The notes beneath the pieces are model-generated. The model was not told the origin of the DNA and ran no database searches. It saw only the letters and a program-made list of their open reading frames with translations. Both the position numbers and the translations under genes were made by a program. Positions 55,432 through 63,906 of a stretch of 64,000 nt of DNA are shown one piece after another (within the stretch, counting starts at the first letter, position 1; each line of letters begins with the position of its first letter). The stretch lies in NCBI GenBank assembly GCA_023954855.1, contig JAGSGY010000006.1, positions 54,101 through 118,100 of the forward strand, read 5' to 3'. The stretch comes from Pseudomonadota bacterium. Lineage in GTDB: Bacteria > Myxococcota_A > UBA796 > GCA-2862545.

Positions 55432-55467
55432 CGCCAAGCGGTTAGAACCGCAGCCCGGAGGTTCCGA

Positions 55468-56253
55468 ATGCTCCCGATTTCGCTCGCTGGTCGCCATGTT
55501 CTCGTCACTGGTGCAAGCAAGGGCATTGGCCGTGCGACGGCCTTTGCAGTGGCTGGCCTCGGTGCCGACATCACGATTGCCGCTCGCTCCGGAGTCGTGC
55601 TCGACTCGCTGCTTCCCGACCTCCGGGCTGCGGGTGCGGCGTCGGCGCGCGCGATGGTCGTCGACTTCGACAACCGCCAGGGGCTCGCCGTGAGTCTCGA
55701 CGCTCTCACCGCCGATGCACCCGTGCACGCCGTCGTGCACAACACCGGTGGACCGAAGGGCGGACGTCTGCTCGACGCGCATCCCGACGACATCCTCGCC
55801 GCGCTGTCCCGGCACCTTCTCACCGCACATCTGCTCGTGAAGAAGTGCCTTCCGGGCATGGCCGACGCTGGCTACGGGCGGTTCATCACCGTGACGTCCA
55901 CGTCTGTGCGTGAGCCGATCCCGAACTTGGGCGTGTCGAACCTCACCCGTGCCGCAGTGGCTTCTTGGGCCAAGACGCTCTCCCGCGAGCTTCCTCCCGG
56001 CGTCACCATCAACAACGTGATGCCTGGGTACACCGACACCGACCGCTTGTCTTCGCTGGCCGCCGCGCGTGCACAGCGCTCAGGTGTGGAGTCCGCGGAT
56101 GTGTTCAGCGACTGGGTGGCCAAGGTCCCCGAGGGTCGCCTCGGCCGTCCCGAAGAGCTCGGCTCCGTCATCGCGTTCCTCTGCTCGCCTGCAGCCTCGT
56201 ACGTGCGCGGGCAGTCCATCGCGGTCGACGGCGGACGCCTCAACACGATCTAG
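55468..56253 (+). CDS. SDR family protein with altered active site
   Basis: A 261-residue classical-size short-chain dehydrogenase: [12 protein letters not shown] at the start, HNTGGPKGG (usual NNAG), [41 protein letters not shown] and [13 protein letters not shown] at the end. The catalytic YxxxK is replaced: SNLTR stands where Tyr-x-x-x-Lys normally is. This resembles the BKR-like SDR group that lacks the standard tetrad. It may be a non-redox or different-chemistry enzyme. 36 bases after the Smr-like gene, with a Shine-Dalgarno-like GGAGG before ATG at 55468. Last gene of the operon. Confidence 0.8.
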   Translation: MLPISLAGRHVLVTGASKGIGRATAFAVAGLGADITIAARSGVVLDSLLPDLRAAGAASARAMVVDFDNRQGLAVSLDALTADAPVHAVVHNTGGPKGGRLLDAHPDDILAALSRHLLTAHLLVKKCLPGMADAGYGRFITVTSTSVREPIPNLGVSNLTRAAVASWAKTLSRELPPGVTINNVMPGYTDTDRLSSLAAARAQRSGVESADVFSDWVAKVPEGRLGRPEELGSVIAFLCSPAASYVRGQSIAVDGGRLNTI

Positions 56254-56255
56254 CG

Positions 56256-56486
56256 CTACCAGACGGGCTTTCCGGCTTCGACGTCCTCGAGCATCTGCGG
56301 AAGCAGAAAGATGTCGACGATGTTGCCGACCATGCACAGCCCGCCGGTGAAGAACCAGATCAGGCCCGAGACCCAGCGCCCGGCGTAGATGCGGTGCAGT
56401 CCCGACAGGCCGAGAAAGCCGACGATGAGAAGTAGGTAGGCGACACCGGTGTCGCGGGTGGTGGTCGAGAGCGCGGTGCTGGCCAA
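56256..56486 (-). CDS. TM2 domain protein
   Basis: A 76-residue membrane protein with two helices and the TM2 pattern: GVAYLLLIVGFLGLSGLHRIYAGRWVSGL and WFFTGGLCMVGNIVDIFLLP. TM2 proteins are of unknown function. Its stop is two bases from the SDR stop on the other strand. Divergent from the gamma-carbonic anhydrase gene with 277 bases between, which hold no other gene I can see, and which are AT-richer near 56520-56545 where a promoter may lie. Confidence 0.85.
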   Translation of the reverse strand: MASTALSTTTRDTGVAYLLLIVGFLGLSGLHRIYAGRWVSGLIWFFTGGLCMVGNIVDIFLLPQMLEDVEAGKPVW

Positions 56487-56763
56487 TCTGCCTCCTTGGA
56501 CCCTCTGTACGCAGCAGGCTCTGTCCTATTTCATCGCTTTTTGCGCGCGTCGCTCACCGTCGCCCCGAGAAGCTTGTCCTCGGCAACCATGGGCAAACGT
56601 GTGCTTTCGCCTTGGCGGGTTGGCCGAATTCAAAAGCGGGCTCCGGCTTGTTATGAAGGGCGTTGCTCGGTTCCTGTCGAGTGCGCGCAGATCAGCGGGG
56701 GGCCGCCGGTCGTTTCGTGTCGCGCTCAGCGTGCAGGCGTCGAAAACGGTTCCGGGGGGATCC

Positions 56764-57273
56764 GTGATTCAGACATTTCAGGGGAACACCCCACGCCTTC
56801 ATGAGACGGCGTGGGCGCATGATGGTGCGTGGCTCATTGGTGATGTCGAGCTGGGCCCGGACGTCAGCGTGTGGCCGACTGCCGTGCTGCGCGGAGACAT
56901 GGGCCGCATCCGCATTGGTGCACAATCGAACATTCAGGATGGCGCCGTCCTGCACATGACGACGAACATGTCGCACGCCGTTGTGGGCGAGCGCGTGACC
57001 GTCGGCCACAAGGCGATTCTTCACGGATGCATCGTCGAGGATGACTGCCTGATCGGCATGGGGTCGATTCTGCTCGACAATTGTCGAATCGGTGCCGGCT
57101 CCATCGTCGCTGCGGGTGCACTTGTGCCGGTCGGGCGTGAGATTCCGCCCAACTCACTGGTCATGGGCTCGCCCGGCAAGGTCGTGAGCCAGCTGACCGA
57201 TGCCCATCGCCGCATGATCGCGTTCTCGTGGAAGTCGTACGTCGACAAGTGCCGCGTCTGGCGGGAGGGCTAG
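56764..57273 (+). CDS. Gamma-class carbonic anhydrase-like (left-handed beta-helix) protein
   Basis: A 169-residue hexapeptide-repeat protein of the YrdA/CaiE/gamma-CA group. Repeats such as VELGPDVSVWPTAVLRGDMGRIRIG, SNIQDGAVLHM, VGERVTVGHKAILHGCIVEDDCLIGMG and CRIGAGSIVAAGALVPVG. The zinc His set (NIQDGAVLHM, VGHKAILHGC) is present. It may act as a carbonic anhydrase or acyl transferase-like protein. GTG start at 56764, just after GGGGGGAT and at the family N-terminus (VIQTFQGNTPRL); frames upstream are open but Arg-rich. The SMC gene begins two bases after its stop. Confidence 0.85.
   Translation: MIQTFQGNTPRLHETAWAHDGAWLIGDVELGPDVSVWPTAVLRGDMGRIRIGAQSNIQDGAVLHMTTNMSHAVVGERVTVGHKAILHGCIVEDDCLIGMGSILLDNCRIGAGSIVAAGALVPVGREIPPNSLVMGSPGKVVSQLTDAHRRMIAFSWKSYVDKCRVWREG
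57263..57268 (+). promoter_or_regulatory. Shine-Dalgarno GGGAGG deciding a CTG start for smc
   Basis: GGGAGG lies seven bases ahead of the CTG at 57276, inside the last codons of the gamma-carbonic anhydrase gene. The CTG gives an N-terminus of M-HIRKLELHGFKSF, the exact form of SMC proteins. The GTG codons at 57249 and 57228 in the same frame lack such a site and would add a 9- or 16-residue extension. Confidence 0.6.
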
Positions 57274-57275
57274 GC

Positions 57276-60200
57276 CTGCACATCCGCAAGCTGGAACTGC
57301 ACGGCTTCAAGTCGTTCCCAGATCGGTCGGTCCTGACCTTCGGTCCTGGGGTGTCGTGCATCGTTGGGCCAAACGGGTGTGGCAAGTCGAACATCGTCGA
57401 TGCGCTCAAGTGGTGCATGGGCGAGCAGAGCGCGAAGAGCCTCCGCGGCGGCGACATGCTCGACGTCATCTTCGGAGGGTCGGCCGAGCGCGCTCCAATG
57501 GGCTTCTCCGAGGTGTCCATCACCTTCACAGCCGAGGAGGGTGAGCCCTTTCCCGGCGAGTACGCCCGCTTCACCGAGCTTGCGGTCGGTCGGCGCCTGC
57601 ATCGCACCGGAGCCTCTGAGTACTTCCTGGGAGGAAACCGCTGTCGGCGGCGCGACATCGTCGAGCTGTTCATGGACACCGGCGTCGGCAACAACCTGTA
57701 CAGCTTCATCGAGCAGGGCAGCATCGGCAAGATCGTGCATGCCTCGCCGGCTGAGCGACGCACCCTCATCGACGAAGCCGCGGGCATCTCCAAGTACAAG
57801 ATCCGCCGCAAGGAGGCTCAGGGACGGCTCGAGGCCACGGCCACGCAGCTGGACCGGGCGTCCGATGTGGCCGACGAGATGGGGCGCAGGCTCAAGGAAC
57901 TCGAGCGCCAGGTGGTTCGAGCTGCCCGGTTCCGGCGCATGCGGGCCGAGCAGCGGCAAGACGAGATCCTGCTGGCTCTCGCGAAGTACGCCGACCTCGC
58001 GACGGATCGCCGGCGTCTGCGTCGCGAGCTTCGTGAAGCGCGCGGTAAGGCCGAGCAAGCGGAGCGTCAGTGGGTTCGCCGAGAGGCGGAGCTGGCGGGC
58101 CGCCGCGAAGAACTCGACCTGGTCGAGAAGGCGGTGGGGAACTGGCGCGACGAGCTGGCGGAGCTCGACGCGCGGCTTCGCGAGGTGCAGGGTGCCCAGG
58201 GCTTTGCCGAGCGGCGGGCCACCGAGCTCGCGGCGGGAGCCGAAGCCTTGCTGCGCGAAGTGACCGAGGCCGTGGCGGCCGTGACGGCGGCGGCTGAAGA
58301 AGAGGCGCTGCACGAGGCCGAGCATCAGGGGCGGCAGGCCGAGCTGACCGCTCACCTCGAGCGCGAGGCACCGCTACGTGAGGCCGTTCAGGTCGCGGGC
58401 GCGGACCGGGGCGAGGCGCGAAGGGTGCTTGCTGAAGCCGACGGTGAGGTCGCGGCGCTGGCGGCGAAGATCGGTGCGGGCAAGGCTCGCGGCGATGCGC
58501 TCGCCGAACAAGCTGCGGCGATTCCGAGGCAAGAGGCCGAGCTGCGGCTCCAGATCGACACGGCCCAAACGACGGCCGAGGACGCACGCGCGCGGGAGGC
58601 TGCGGTCGGTGAGCGTCTCGAGGCCCTGGCGCGAACCCTTGCCGAGGCGGCAGAGCGAGAGACTCGCGATGGCGAGTCCCTAAGAGAGGGACAGGCCGAG
58701 CTCGACCGGGTCCGTCAGCGCGAGAGTGAGGCCGCCGCGATGGTGAGCCAGGCCGAACGCGCCGCATCCGAGACTGTCGACCAAGCCGAGGGCGCGCTGC
58801 GAGAGGCTGAGGCCGAGTGGGCGCGCCTCTCCGAAGAGCGTACGCGGCAACGACTCGAGGCCCAGGCGGCAGCTCGACGGGTACACACAGCCGCCGTTGG
58901 GGTGGCCGACCGGGACGAGCGCGCTGCCAACGGCGGAGCCCTCCGCCGCAGCTCCGAGTGGCTTCGCGCCTTCGAGAGGGGTGAGGAACAGCGGGCTGGG
59001 CGGATTCGCCGCGCGATTGGTACTCGGCGCAACGCGCTCGAGGGTGAGGCGAGGCGCTGGCGTGCCGAGGCTGGTGAGCAAGCCGAAGCTGACAAGCGCA
59101 GTGCCCTGCAAGAACACGCCACCGACCTAGCGTCCCGTGTTTCCGCGGCCGATGCCACCGTCGGTCAGTGCCGGGATGGGCTCGCCAACGCGCGCCGTGC
59201 TCGGGAAGAAGCGGGCATCGAGCTTCGCGACGCCGAGACTGCGGTCGCCTCGCTCGAGGGCCGGGTTGCCGCCGCCGAGGCCAGACTTCGGGACCTCACG
59301 GCCGCCGCATCTGGATCAGGGGCTGTCGCCGAAGCCCTCTCCGATCTGCCCACCTTGGGTGACCTGGTCGAGGTGGACGGCGACACGGCGAGCGTGCTCG
59401 GCGACCGGCTTAGTCTGAAGGTCGCGACAGATACGGCCGAAGTCCTGCGCGCGGCCGAGGCTGCACGCGAGGGGGGGACGGGTCGCGCTCTCTTTGTACC
59501 TAGGGGGGGCCGCACGCTTGGCGACGAGGCGGTCCAGCAGGTCGAGCGCGCACTGGACCGGGTCGAGACCCTCGAGCAAGCGCTCGACGCCTTCCGTTTC
59601 TCCGGACGAGGGGCGGTGGTCGTCGGGACCGGTGAGGCCGTTCTCTCCGACGGTGTCGTCTTACTCGGTGGAACGGGGGAGGGGGCACGCGGCGCCGCCG
59701 ATGCCCGCGAAGACAAGAAGGCCGCCCTGGCCGACCTTCAAGCGGCAAGAGCCAGAGTTGACGTCGCACAGCAGGGCATTGCGACGACCGAAGGGCTCTT
59801 GGAGCAGTCGGTGGAGGCGCTCGATTCGGCCACCGCCGCGCTTCAGGCTGTCCAAGAGCAGGGCAATGCCGAACGCGCCACTCTGCTTCGCGAACACGAG
59901 GCCCTTGCGGAGACGGTTCGGGAGTCGGTCGCACGGCGCGTACTCGATGCGCGCGCGGCTATCGAAGCGGATGAGTCCGAGGCCGACCGGCTCGACGGGG
60001 TGCGCAGGCAGAAGGTCGAGGCCCTGCGTCAACTCGCTGAAGCGGCGGTGTCCTCCGTGCAGAGCGCTGCCGCGAAGGTGCGTGCCACTGCGGTGGCCGA
60101 AGCCGAAGCCGTGCTCGAGGCAGAACTCAAGCTGGTCGAGCAGTCCGACAGCGTGCAGGGACCGGCACTCCAGCCACTTCGCGACGCGGTCCAGCGGAGC

Positions 60201-61835
60201 CGCATCGACTCCAGACAGGCGGTCGCCAGCGCCCGAGCCACTCTGGTCGAGCGGCGAGAGAAGGTCGCTCTCGCCCGGCAGGCACAGCAAGCGCTCGCGG
60301 AGGCGTCACGGCGAGCGGCCGAGCATCGGGCCGAGATCGAGCTCGAGAGGGCGCGCGGCGACTCCGAGCGGGTAAGGGTTCGCGCCGAGGTCCTGGCGCT
60401 TGATACGCGCGCCAAGGGTCTCGAGAGCCGCATCGCCGACCTGCATCGCGACGCCTCACGCGTGGCCTCCGAACGGGCCGTCGCTGCGGACGCGCTTGCA
60501 CAGCTCCAGGAGAGGGGACGTGTGCTGTCGGAAGCCGCCCGCCTCGCGCGCGCGACGTTGGACGGAAAAGAAGGCCGCGAGGAAGAGGCGCGTGAAGCGT
60601 TGTCCCGTTGGCAGCGAGAGAGAGCGTCCCTTGAAGAGCGAATCCGTTCGGGGCAAGCCGTCATCGATGGCGCCACCCGGCGTGTCAAAGAGGCCGGCGC
60701 GGCTCGGCTCAAGGCCGATGAACGCGTCGCCGCCAACGAGCAGGAACGGGCTGAGATCACATCCGAAGCGGCTGGCTTGCAAGAGCAGCTCACGCGGGTG
60801 TCGACCGAGCGGGCCGCCTGCTGGGACAAGCTTGAGCGCGAGCGTGAGCGGCTCAATCTTCTGAGGGAGGCCTGGCACGAGGTCGAAGAGGACCTACGCC
60901 GACTCGTCGCCGCCCGCGACACCTACGGTAAGGAGGTCACCACCGTAGAGCTTCGCGTCTCCGAGGTTCAGGTTGAAGTCGACGGGCTCAAGGAACGTAT
61001 CGACGAGCGCTACCAGCTGTCGCTGCCCGGACTGCTCGACCGAATGGATGCGAAGGGGAGCTTGCGGCTCGACACCGATCCCGAAGCTGCGGTGGACCTC
61101 GAGGTCGGCGGCGTCAAGGTCCCGGGCGTGCCTTCACGCGAACTCACGCCGAGTGACCTGCACGACTTCGACGCCATTCGGGAACTCGTCGACACCGTAG
61201 ATGCGCGACGCGAGAAGATTGCGCGCCTTGGGGATGTGCACCTCGGCGCGCTCGAAGAGTATCGGGACCTCGAAGCCAGGCATTCCGACCTCGTGCTTCA
61301 GCGGACGGACCTCGAGGAGAGCATGGCGCGCATTCGCGCCGCGATTGCCAAGATGAATCGCACGTCGCGGCAGCGCTTCCGCGACGCCTTCGACCGAGTG
61401 GATGAACACTTCCAAGAGCTGTACCCGCGACTGGTCGGCGGTGGTCGCTCGCGCCTCTCCCTGACCGACGAGGACGACCTCCTCGAAACTGGGGTCGACA
61501 TCTTTGTTCAGCCGCCGGGCAAGCGCCTGCAGAACCTGACTCTGCTCTCGGGCGGCGAGAAGGCCATGAGTGCCATCGCGCTGCTGATGGCCCTCTTCAA
61601 GGTTCGGCCTTCGCCGTTCTGTGTGCTCGACGAGGTCGACGCCCCCCTCGACGAAGCCAACGGCGGCCGCTTCAACGAGATGATCCGCGAGATGAGCTCG
61701 GTCACACAGTTCCTCGTCGTCACCCACAACAAGAAGACGATGGAAAGTGGCGACACCCTCTACGGAATCACCATGCCCACGCCAGGCGCTTCGCGCGTGG
61801 TCTCGGTGAAGATCGACGGGGCACCAAGCGCCTGA
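57276..61835 (+). CDS. smc: Chromosome segregation ATPase SMC
   Basis: A 1519-residue SMC protein; bacterial SMCs are normally about 1150-1200. Head N-part: HGFKSFPDRSVLTF and Walker A GPNGCGKSN (about 31-39). Long Glu/Ala/Arg-rich coiled coil, hinge about 688-800 (LSDLPTLGDLVEVDGD ... AVLSDGVVLLGGTGEG), return coil, then signature LLSGGEKAMSAIAL (about 1423) and Walker B FCVLDEVDAPLDE (about 1448). The extra length lies in both coil arms. With ScpA/ScpB (not here) it compacts and resolves chromosomes. Start CTG at 57276, two bases after the carbonic anhydrase stop. Then ftsY and zapA on the same strand. Confidence 0.9.
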   Translation: MHIRKLELHGFKSFPDRSVLTFGPGVSCIVGPNGCGKSNIVDALKWCMGEQSAKSLRGGDMLDVIFGGSAERAPMGFSEVSITFTAEEGEPFPGEYARFTELAVGRRLHRTGASEYFLGGNRCRRRDIVELFMDTGVGNNLYSFIEQGSIGKIVHASPAERRTLIDEAAGISKYKIRRKEAQGRLEATATQLDRASDVADEMGRRLKELERQVVRAARFRRMRAEQRQDEILLALAKYADLATDRRRLRRELREARGKAEQAERQWVRREAELAGRREELDLVEKAVGNWRDELAELDARLREVQGAQGFAERRATELAAGAEALLREVTEAVAAVTAAAEEEALHEAEHQGRQAELTAHLEREAPLREAVQVAGADRGEARRVLAEADGEVAALAAKIGAGKARGDALAEQAAAIPRQEAELRLQIDTAQTTAEDARAREAAVGERLEALARTLAEAAERETRDGESLREGQAELDRVRQRESEAAAMVSQAERAASETVDQAEGALREAEAEWARLSEERTRQRLEAQAAARRVHTAAVGVADRDERAANGGALRRSSEWLRAFERGEEQRAGRIRRAIGTRRNALEGEARRWRAEAGEQAEADKRSALQEHATDLASRVSAADATVGQCRDGLANARRAREEAGIELRDAETAVASLEGRVAAAEARLRDLTAAASGSGAVAEALSDLPTLGDLVEVDGDTASVLGDRLSLKVATDTAEVLRAAEAAREGGTGRALFVPRGGRTLGDEAVQQVERALDRVETLEQALDAFRFSGRGAVVVGTGEAVLSDGVVLLGGTGEGARGAADAREDKKAALADLQAARARVDVAQQGIATTEGLLEQSVEALDSATAALQAVQEQGNAERATLLREHEALAETVRESVARRVLDARAAIEADESEADRLDGVRRQKVEALRQLAEAAVSSVQSAAAKVRATAVAEAEAVLEAELKLVEQSDSVQGPALQPLRDAVQRSRIDSRQAVASARATLVERREKVALARQAQQALAEASRRAAEHRAEIELERARGDSERVRVRAEVLALDTRAKGLESRIADLHRDASRVASERAVAADALAQLQERGRVLSEAARLARATLDGKEGREEEAREALSRWQRERASLEERIRSGQAVIDGATRRVKEAGAARLKADERVAANEQERAEITSEAAGLQEQLTRVSTERAACWDKLERERERLNLLREAWHEVEEDLRRLVAARDTYGKEVTTVELRVSEVQVEVDGLKERIDERYQLSLPGLLDRMDAKGSLRLDTDPEAAVDLEVGGVKVPGVPSRELTPSDLHDFDAIRELVDTVDARREKIARLGDVHLGALEEYRDLEARHSDLVLQRTDLEESMARIRAAIAKMNRTSRQRFRDAFDRVDEHFQELYPRLVGGGRSRLSLTDEDDLLETGVDIFVQPPGKRLQNLTLLSGGEKAMSAIALLMALFKVRPSPFCVLDEVDAPLDEANGGRFNEMIREMSSVTQFLVVTHNKKTMESGDTLYGITMPTPGASRVVSVKIDGAPSA

Positions 61836-61889
61836 GCCGCTCGATCCTTACGATGGTTCGCGATAAGCCGCGACTTCGGAGGAAGGCGC

Positions 61890-63206
61890 ATGCCAGGTGA
61901 CGGCGACGAAGCTCCCGCTCTCGGCGAGGGCAGAGAGGACGCTGCAGAAGCGGGTGAGATTCCCAGCGAGGGCGGCGCCGAAGCGCTCGGCGCACCTTCC
62001 GACGCGGAAGCTCCCGCGGCCGAAGCGGCGGCTCCCACCGAGGGGGCGGAAGCTCCTCCACTTGGCACTGCGGTGGAGGAGGCACCAAGCGATGCCCTGC
62101 CGGCCGCACATACCGAGGTCCCTGCCGAGCCGGGCCCGGCTCTGTCGCTTCCAATGGGTATCGGGATTGGCGTGGTCGCATTGCTGGTCATCGGCTTTGG
62201 AGCCCGGGCAGTCCTCGGCTCGAGCCCACCCGCGTTGCCGGATACGACCGCCTCTCCCAGCGAGCCCGAGGCTCCAGCGGTCGAGGCCGCGCCTGAACCC
62301 GAGCGGCTTGTCGACAGGTTTCGGGGTGCGCTTGGCCGAAGTCGGGAGGCCCTGCAGGGGCGCTTTGACACCTTGTTCGGCCGGGGCACCATCGACGAGG
62401 AGTTGTTCTCTGACCTCGAAGAGACGCTGCTCAAGGCCGATGTCGGTCTCCCCACCACAGAGCGCCTCCTCGACCCATTGCGCGCGCAGGCCAAGGACGG
62501 CGAAGACGACCCGACGGTTCTTCGAGAGTCCCTCCGCGATGGCATTCGCGACCTTCTCCTTCTCCAGGACCCCAGCTTGCTCTCACCCCCCGATGAGGGG
62601 CCATGGGTCATCTTGGTGGTGGGGGTCAACGGTTCCGGCAAGACCACGACCATCGGAAAACTCGCGTCGCGCTTCAAGGCCGAGGGCCGCTCCGTGCTGC
62701 TGGCAGCTGGCGATACCTATAGAGCGGGTGCCGCGGCCCAACTCAAGGTGTGGGCCGAACGGGCTGAGGTCGACATCGTCGCCCATGACGAAGGCTCAGA
62801 CCCTGGTGCGGTGGTGTACGACGCACTCGAAGCCGCGCGCGCGCGAGGGCGGGACTTGGTCATCGTCGACACTGCGGGCCGGCTTCAGACGCAGAAGCCG
62901 TTGATGGAACAGCTCGGAAAGATACGCCGAGTCATCGACAAGAAGGTCCCAGGTGCTCCCCACGAGACCCTGCTCGTGCTTGATGGCACCATGGGCCAGA
63001 ACGGCTTGTCACAGGCCAAACTGTTCGACGCGGCGACACCGCTCACGGGCGCCGTCATCACCAAGCTCGACGGGACAGCCAAGGGCGGCATGGTTCTCAC
63101 GCTGTCCGCAGAGCTCGAGCTACCGGTGAAGTTCGTGGGAATCGGTGAAGGCATCGACGACCTGAAGCCCTTCGACCCAGTGGCCTTCGCGGAAGCGTTG
63201 GCATGA
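61890..63206 (+). CDS. ftsY: Signal recognition particle receptor FtsY
   Basis: A 438-residue SRP receptor GTPase. The first ~90 residues are acidic, Ala/Glu/Pro-rich (as in most proteobacterial FtsY), then one hydrophobic helix ([20 protein letters not shown]), another acidic linker, and the NG domain (about 140-435). GTPase motifs: [15 protein letters not shown] (P-loop), [19 protein letters not shown] and [10 protein letters not shown]. It docks SRP-bound ribosomes at the membrane. The ATG at 61890 follows GGAGG by a workable distance. The membrane helix is not present in E. coli FtsY, which binds peripherally. ZapA gene follows after seven bases, likely co-transcribed. Confidence 0.95.
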   Translation: MPGDGDEAPALGEGREDAAEAGEIPSEGGAEALGAPSDAEAPAAEAAAPTEGAEAPPLGTAVEEAPSDALPAAHTEVPAEPGPALSLPMGIGIGVVALLVIGFGARAVLGSSPPALPDTTASPSEPEAPAVEAAPEPERLVDRFRGALGRSREALQGRFDTLFGRGTIDEELFSDLEETLLKADVGLPTTERLLDPLRAQAKDGEDDPTVLRESLRDGIRDLLLLQDPSLLSPPDEGPWVILVVGVNGSGKTTTIGKLASRFKAEGRSVLLAAGDTYRAGAAAQLKVWAERAEVDIVAHDEGSDPGAVVYDALEAARARGRDLVIVDTAGRLQTQKPLMEQLGKIRRVIDKKVPGAPHETLLVLDGTMGQNGLSQAKLFDAATPLTGAVITKLDGTAKGGMVLTLSAELELPVKFVGIGEGIDDLKPFDPVAFAEALA

Positions 63207-63213
63207 GGAAGCG

Positions 63214-63501
63214 ATGAAGACTCAGATTGAGATCCGCGGGCGGCGCTACACCGTCCGGAGTGACGAGGACGATGTCGACCTCCAAGCACTGGCTGCGTAC
63301 GTCGATCGCCAGATTGGCGACGTCGCGGGCCGCAGTGCTTCGTTGGACGACTACACCGCTGCCATGCTGGCCGCGTTGAACATCGCCTCGGACTACGAGC
63401 GGCTACGTCGCCGGATGGCCTCAGAGCTCGAGATCCTGGACCGCGACATCGCTGCCACCGAGGCCATGCTCGGGGCTAGCGTGACCCTCGAGGAGGGCTG
63501 A
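63214..63501 (+). CDS. zapA: Cell division protein ZapA
   Basis: A 95-residue ZapA: N-terminal beta-rich head (TQIEIRGRRYTVRSDEDDVD) and coiled coil (LQALAAYVDRQIGDVA..., DYTAAMLAALNIASDYERLRRRM). It stabilises the FtsZ ring. Length and both halves match the family. ATG at 63214 after GAGGA by four bases, seven bases after ftsY. The proteobacterial partner gene for 6S RNA often follows zapA; here the 405-base spacer before 16S was examined for it (see rejected items). Confidence 0.87.
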   Translation: MKTQIEIRGRRYTVRSDEDDVDLQALAAYVDRQIGDVAGRSASLDDYTAAMLAALNIASDYERLRRRMASELEILDRDIAATEAMLGASVTLEEG

Positions 63502-63601
63502 AGCCGCGGCGCGTCTGGGGCCCAAAGAAAAGTCGAAATTCGATCTGCGGGCTGGGAGGAGCCTTTCCGGCCGGTCGAGAAGGAATCTTCGCTTGCCTTC
63601 C

Positions 63602-63628
63602 TTGACACTACCGATGTGACTTCATACT
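63602..63628 (+). promoter_or_regulatory. Candidate rRNA operon promoter
   Basis: TTGACA (63602-63607, perfect consensus) and CATACT (63623-63628, 4 of 6) with a 15-base spacer; with a 17-base spacer the -10 would be TACTTA. The element lies about 280 bases before the 16S start, so a leader of that length is implied. Confidence 0.45.
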
Positions 63629-63733
63629 TAGCGAAAACCGAAGGGGGCCACCCCGACGGTCACCACCGACCGGATGCTTAATCGCTCCATGGCGCCTGTG
63701 CGGCGTCGGTTCGAAGAGCCCCGGTCACAAGCC

Positions 63734-63766
63734 AGCCGAGACAACCTAAGGGTTGATGAGGCGGCT
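63734..63766 (+). other. Leader hairpin upstream of 16S
   Basis: Imperfect stem: AGCCG pairs with CGGCT and, inside it, CAACC pairs with GGTTG around a TAAG loop. It may be part of the 16S processing stem or an antitermination structure; the matching 3' half of a processing stem would lie beyond this window. Confidence 0.35.
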
Positions 63767-63906
63767 CGCTCTCTGAAATTCAGGCAGAAATGGAGAGACG
63801 CAAGCGTCGATTCCAGTCGACCGCGTCCTTCGGGATGCGGAAGATGAGTCGCTCACGACCCAAAGGGAAGTGGAAGACTTTAAACAAAAATACAGCAACA
63901 AAGATC

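Larger units (their letters stand above)
63502..63906. other. Intergenic spacer with rRNA promoter and leader
   Basis: A 405-base stretch without a gene between zapA and 16S rRNA. It holds a promoter-like element, AT-rich patches, a hairpin in the leader, and a boxA-like GACTTTAAACAA at 63876-63887, compared with the E. coli antiterminator GCTCTTTAACAA; the match is partial. No protein frame of note. Confidence 0.6.

Noticed and set aside
63640..63800. 6S RNA (ssrS) after zapA
   Set aside because: The position fits, and AAGGGTT...GGCGGCT near 63748-63766 recalls the 3' part of the E. coli RNA, but I could not find the long closing stem or the central bubble. A 6S covariance-model search would decide.
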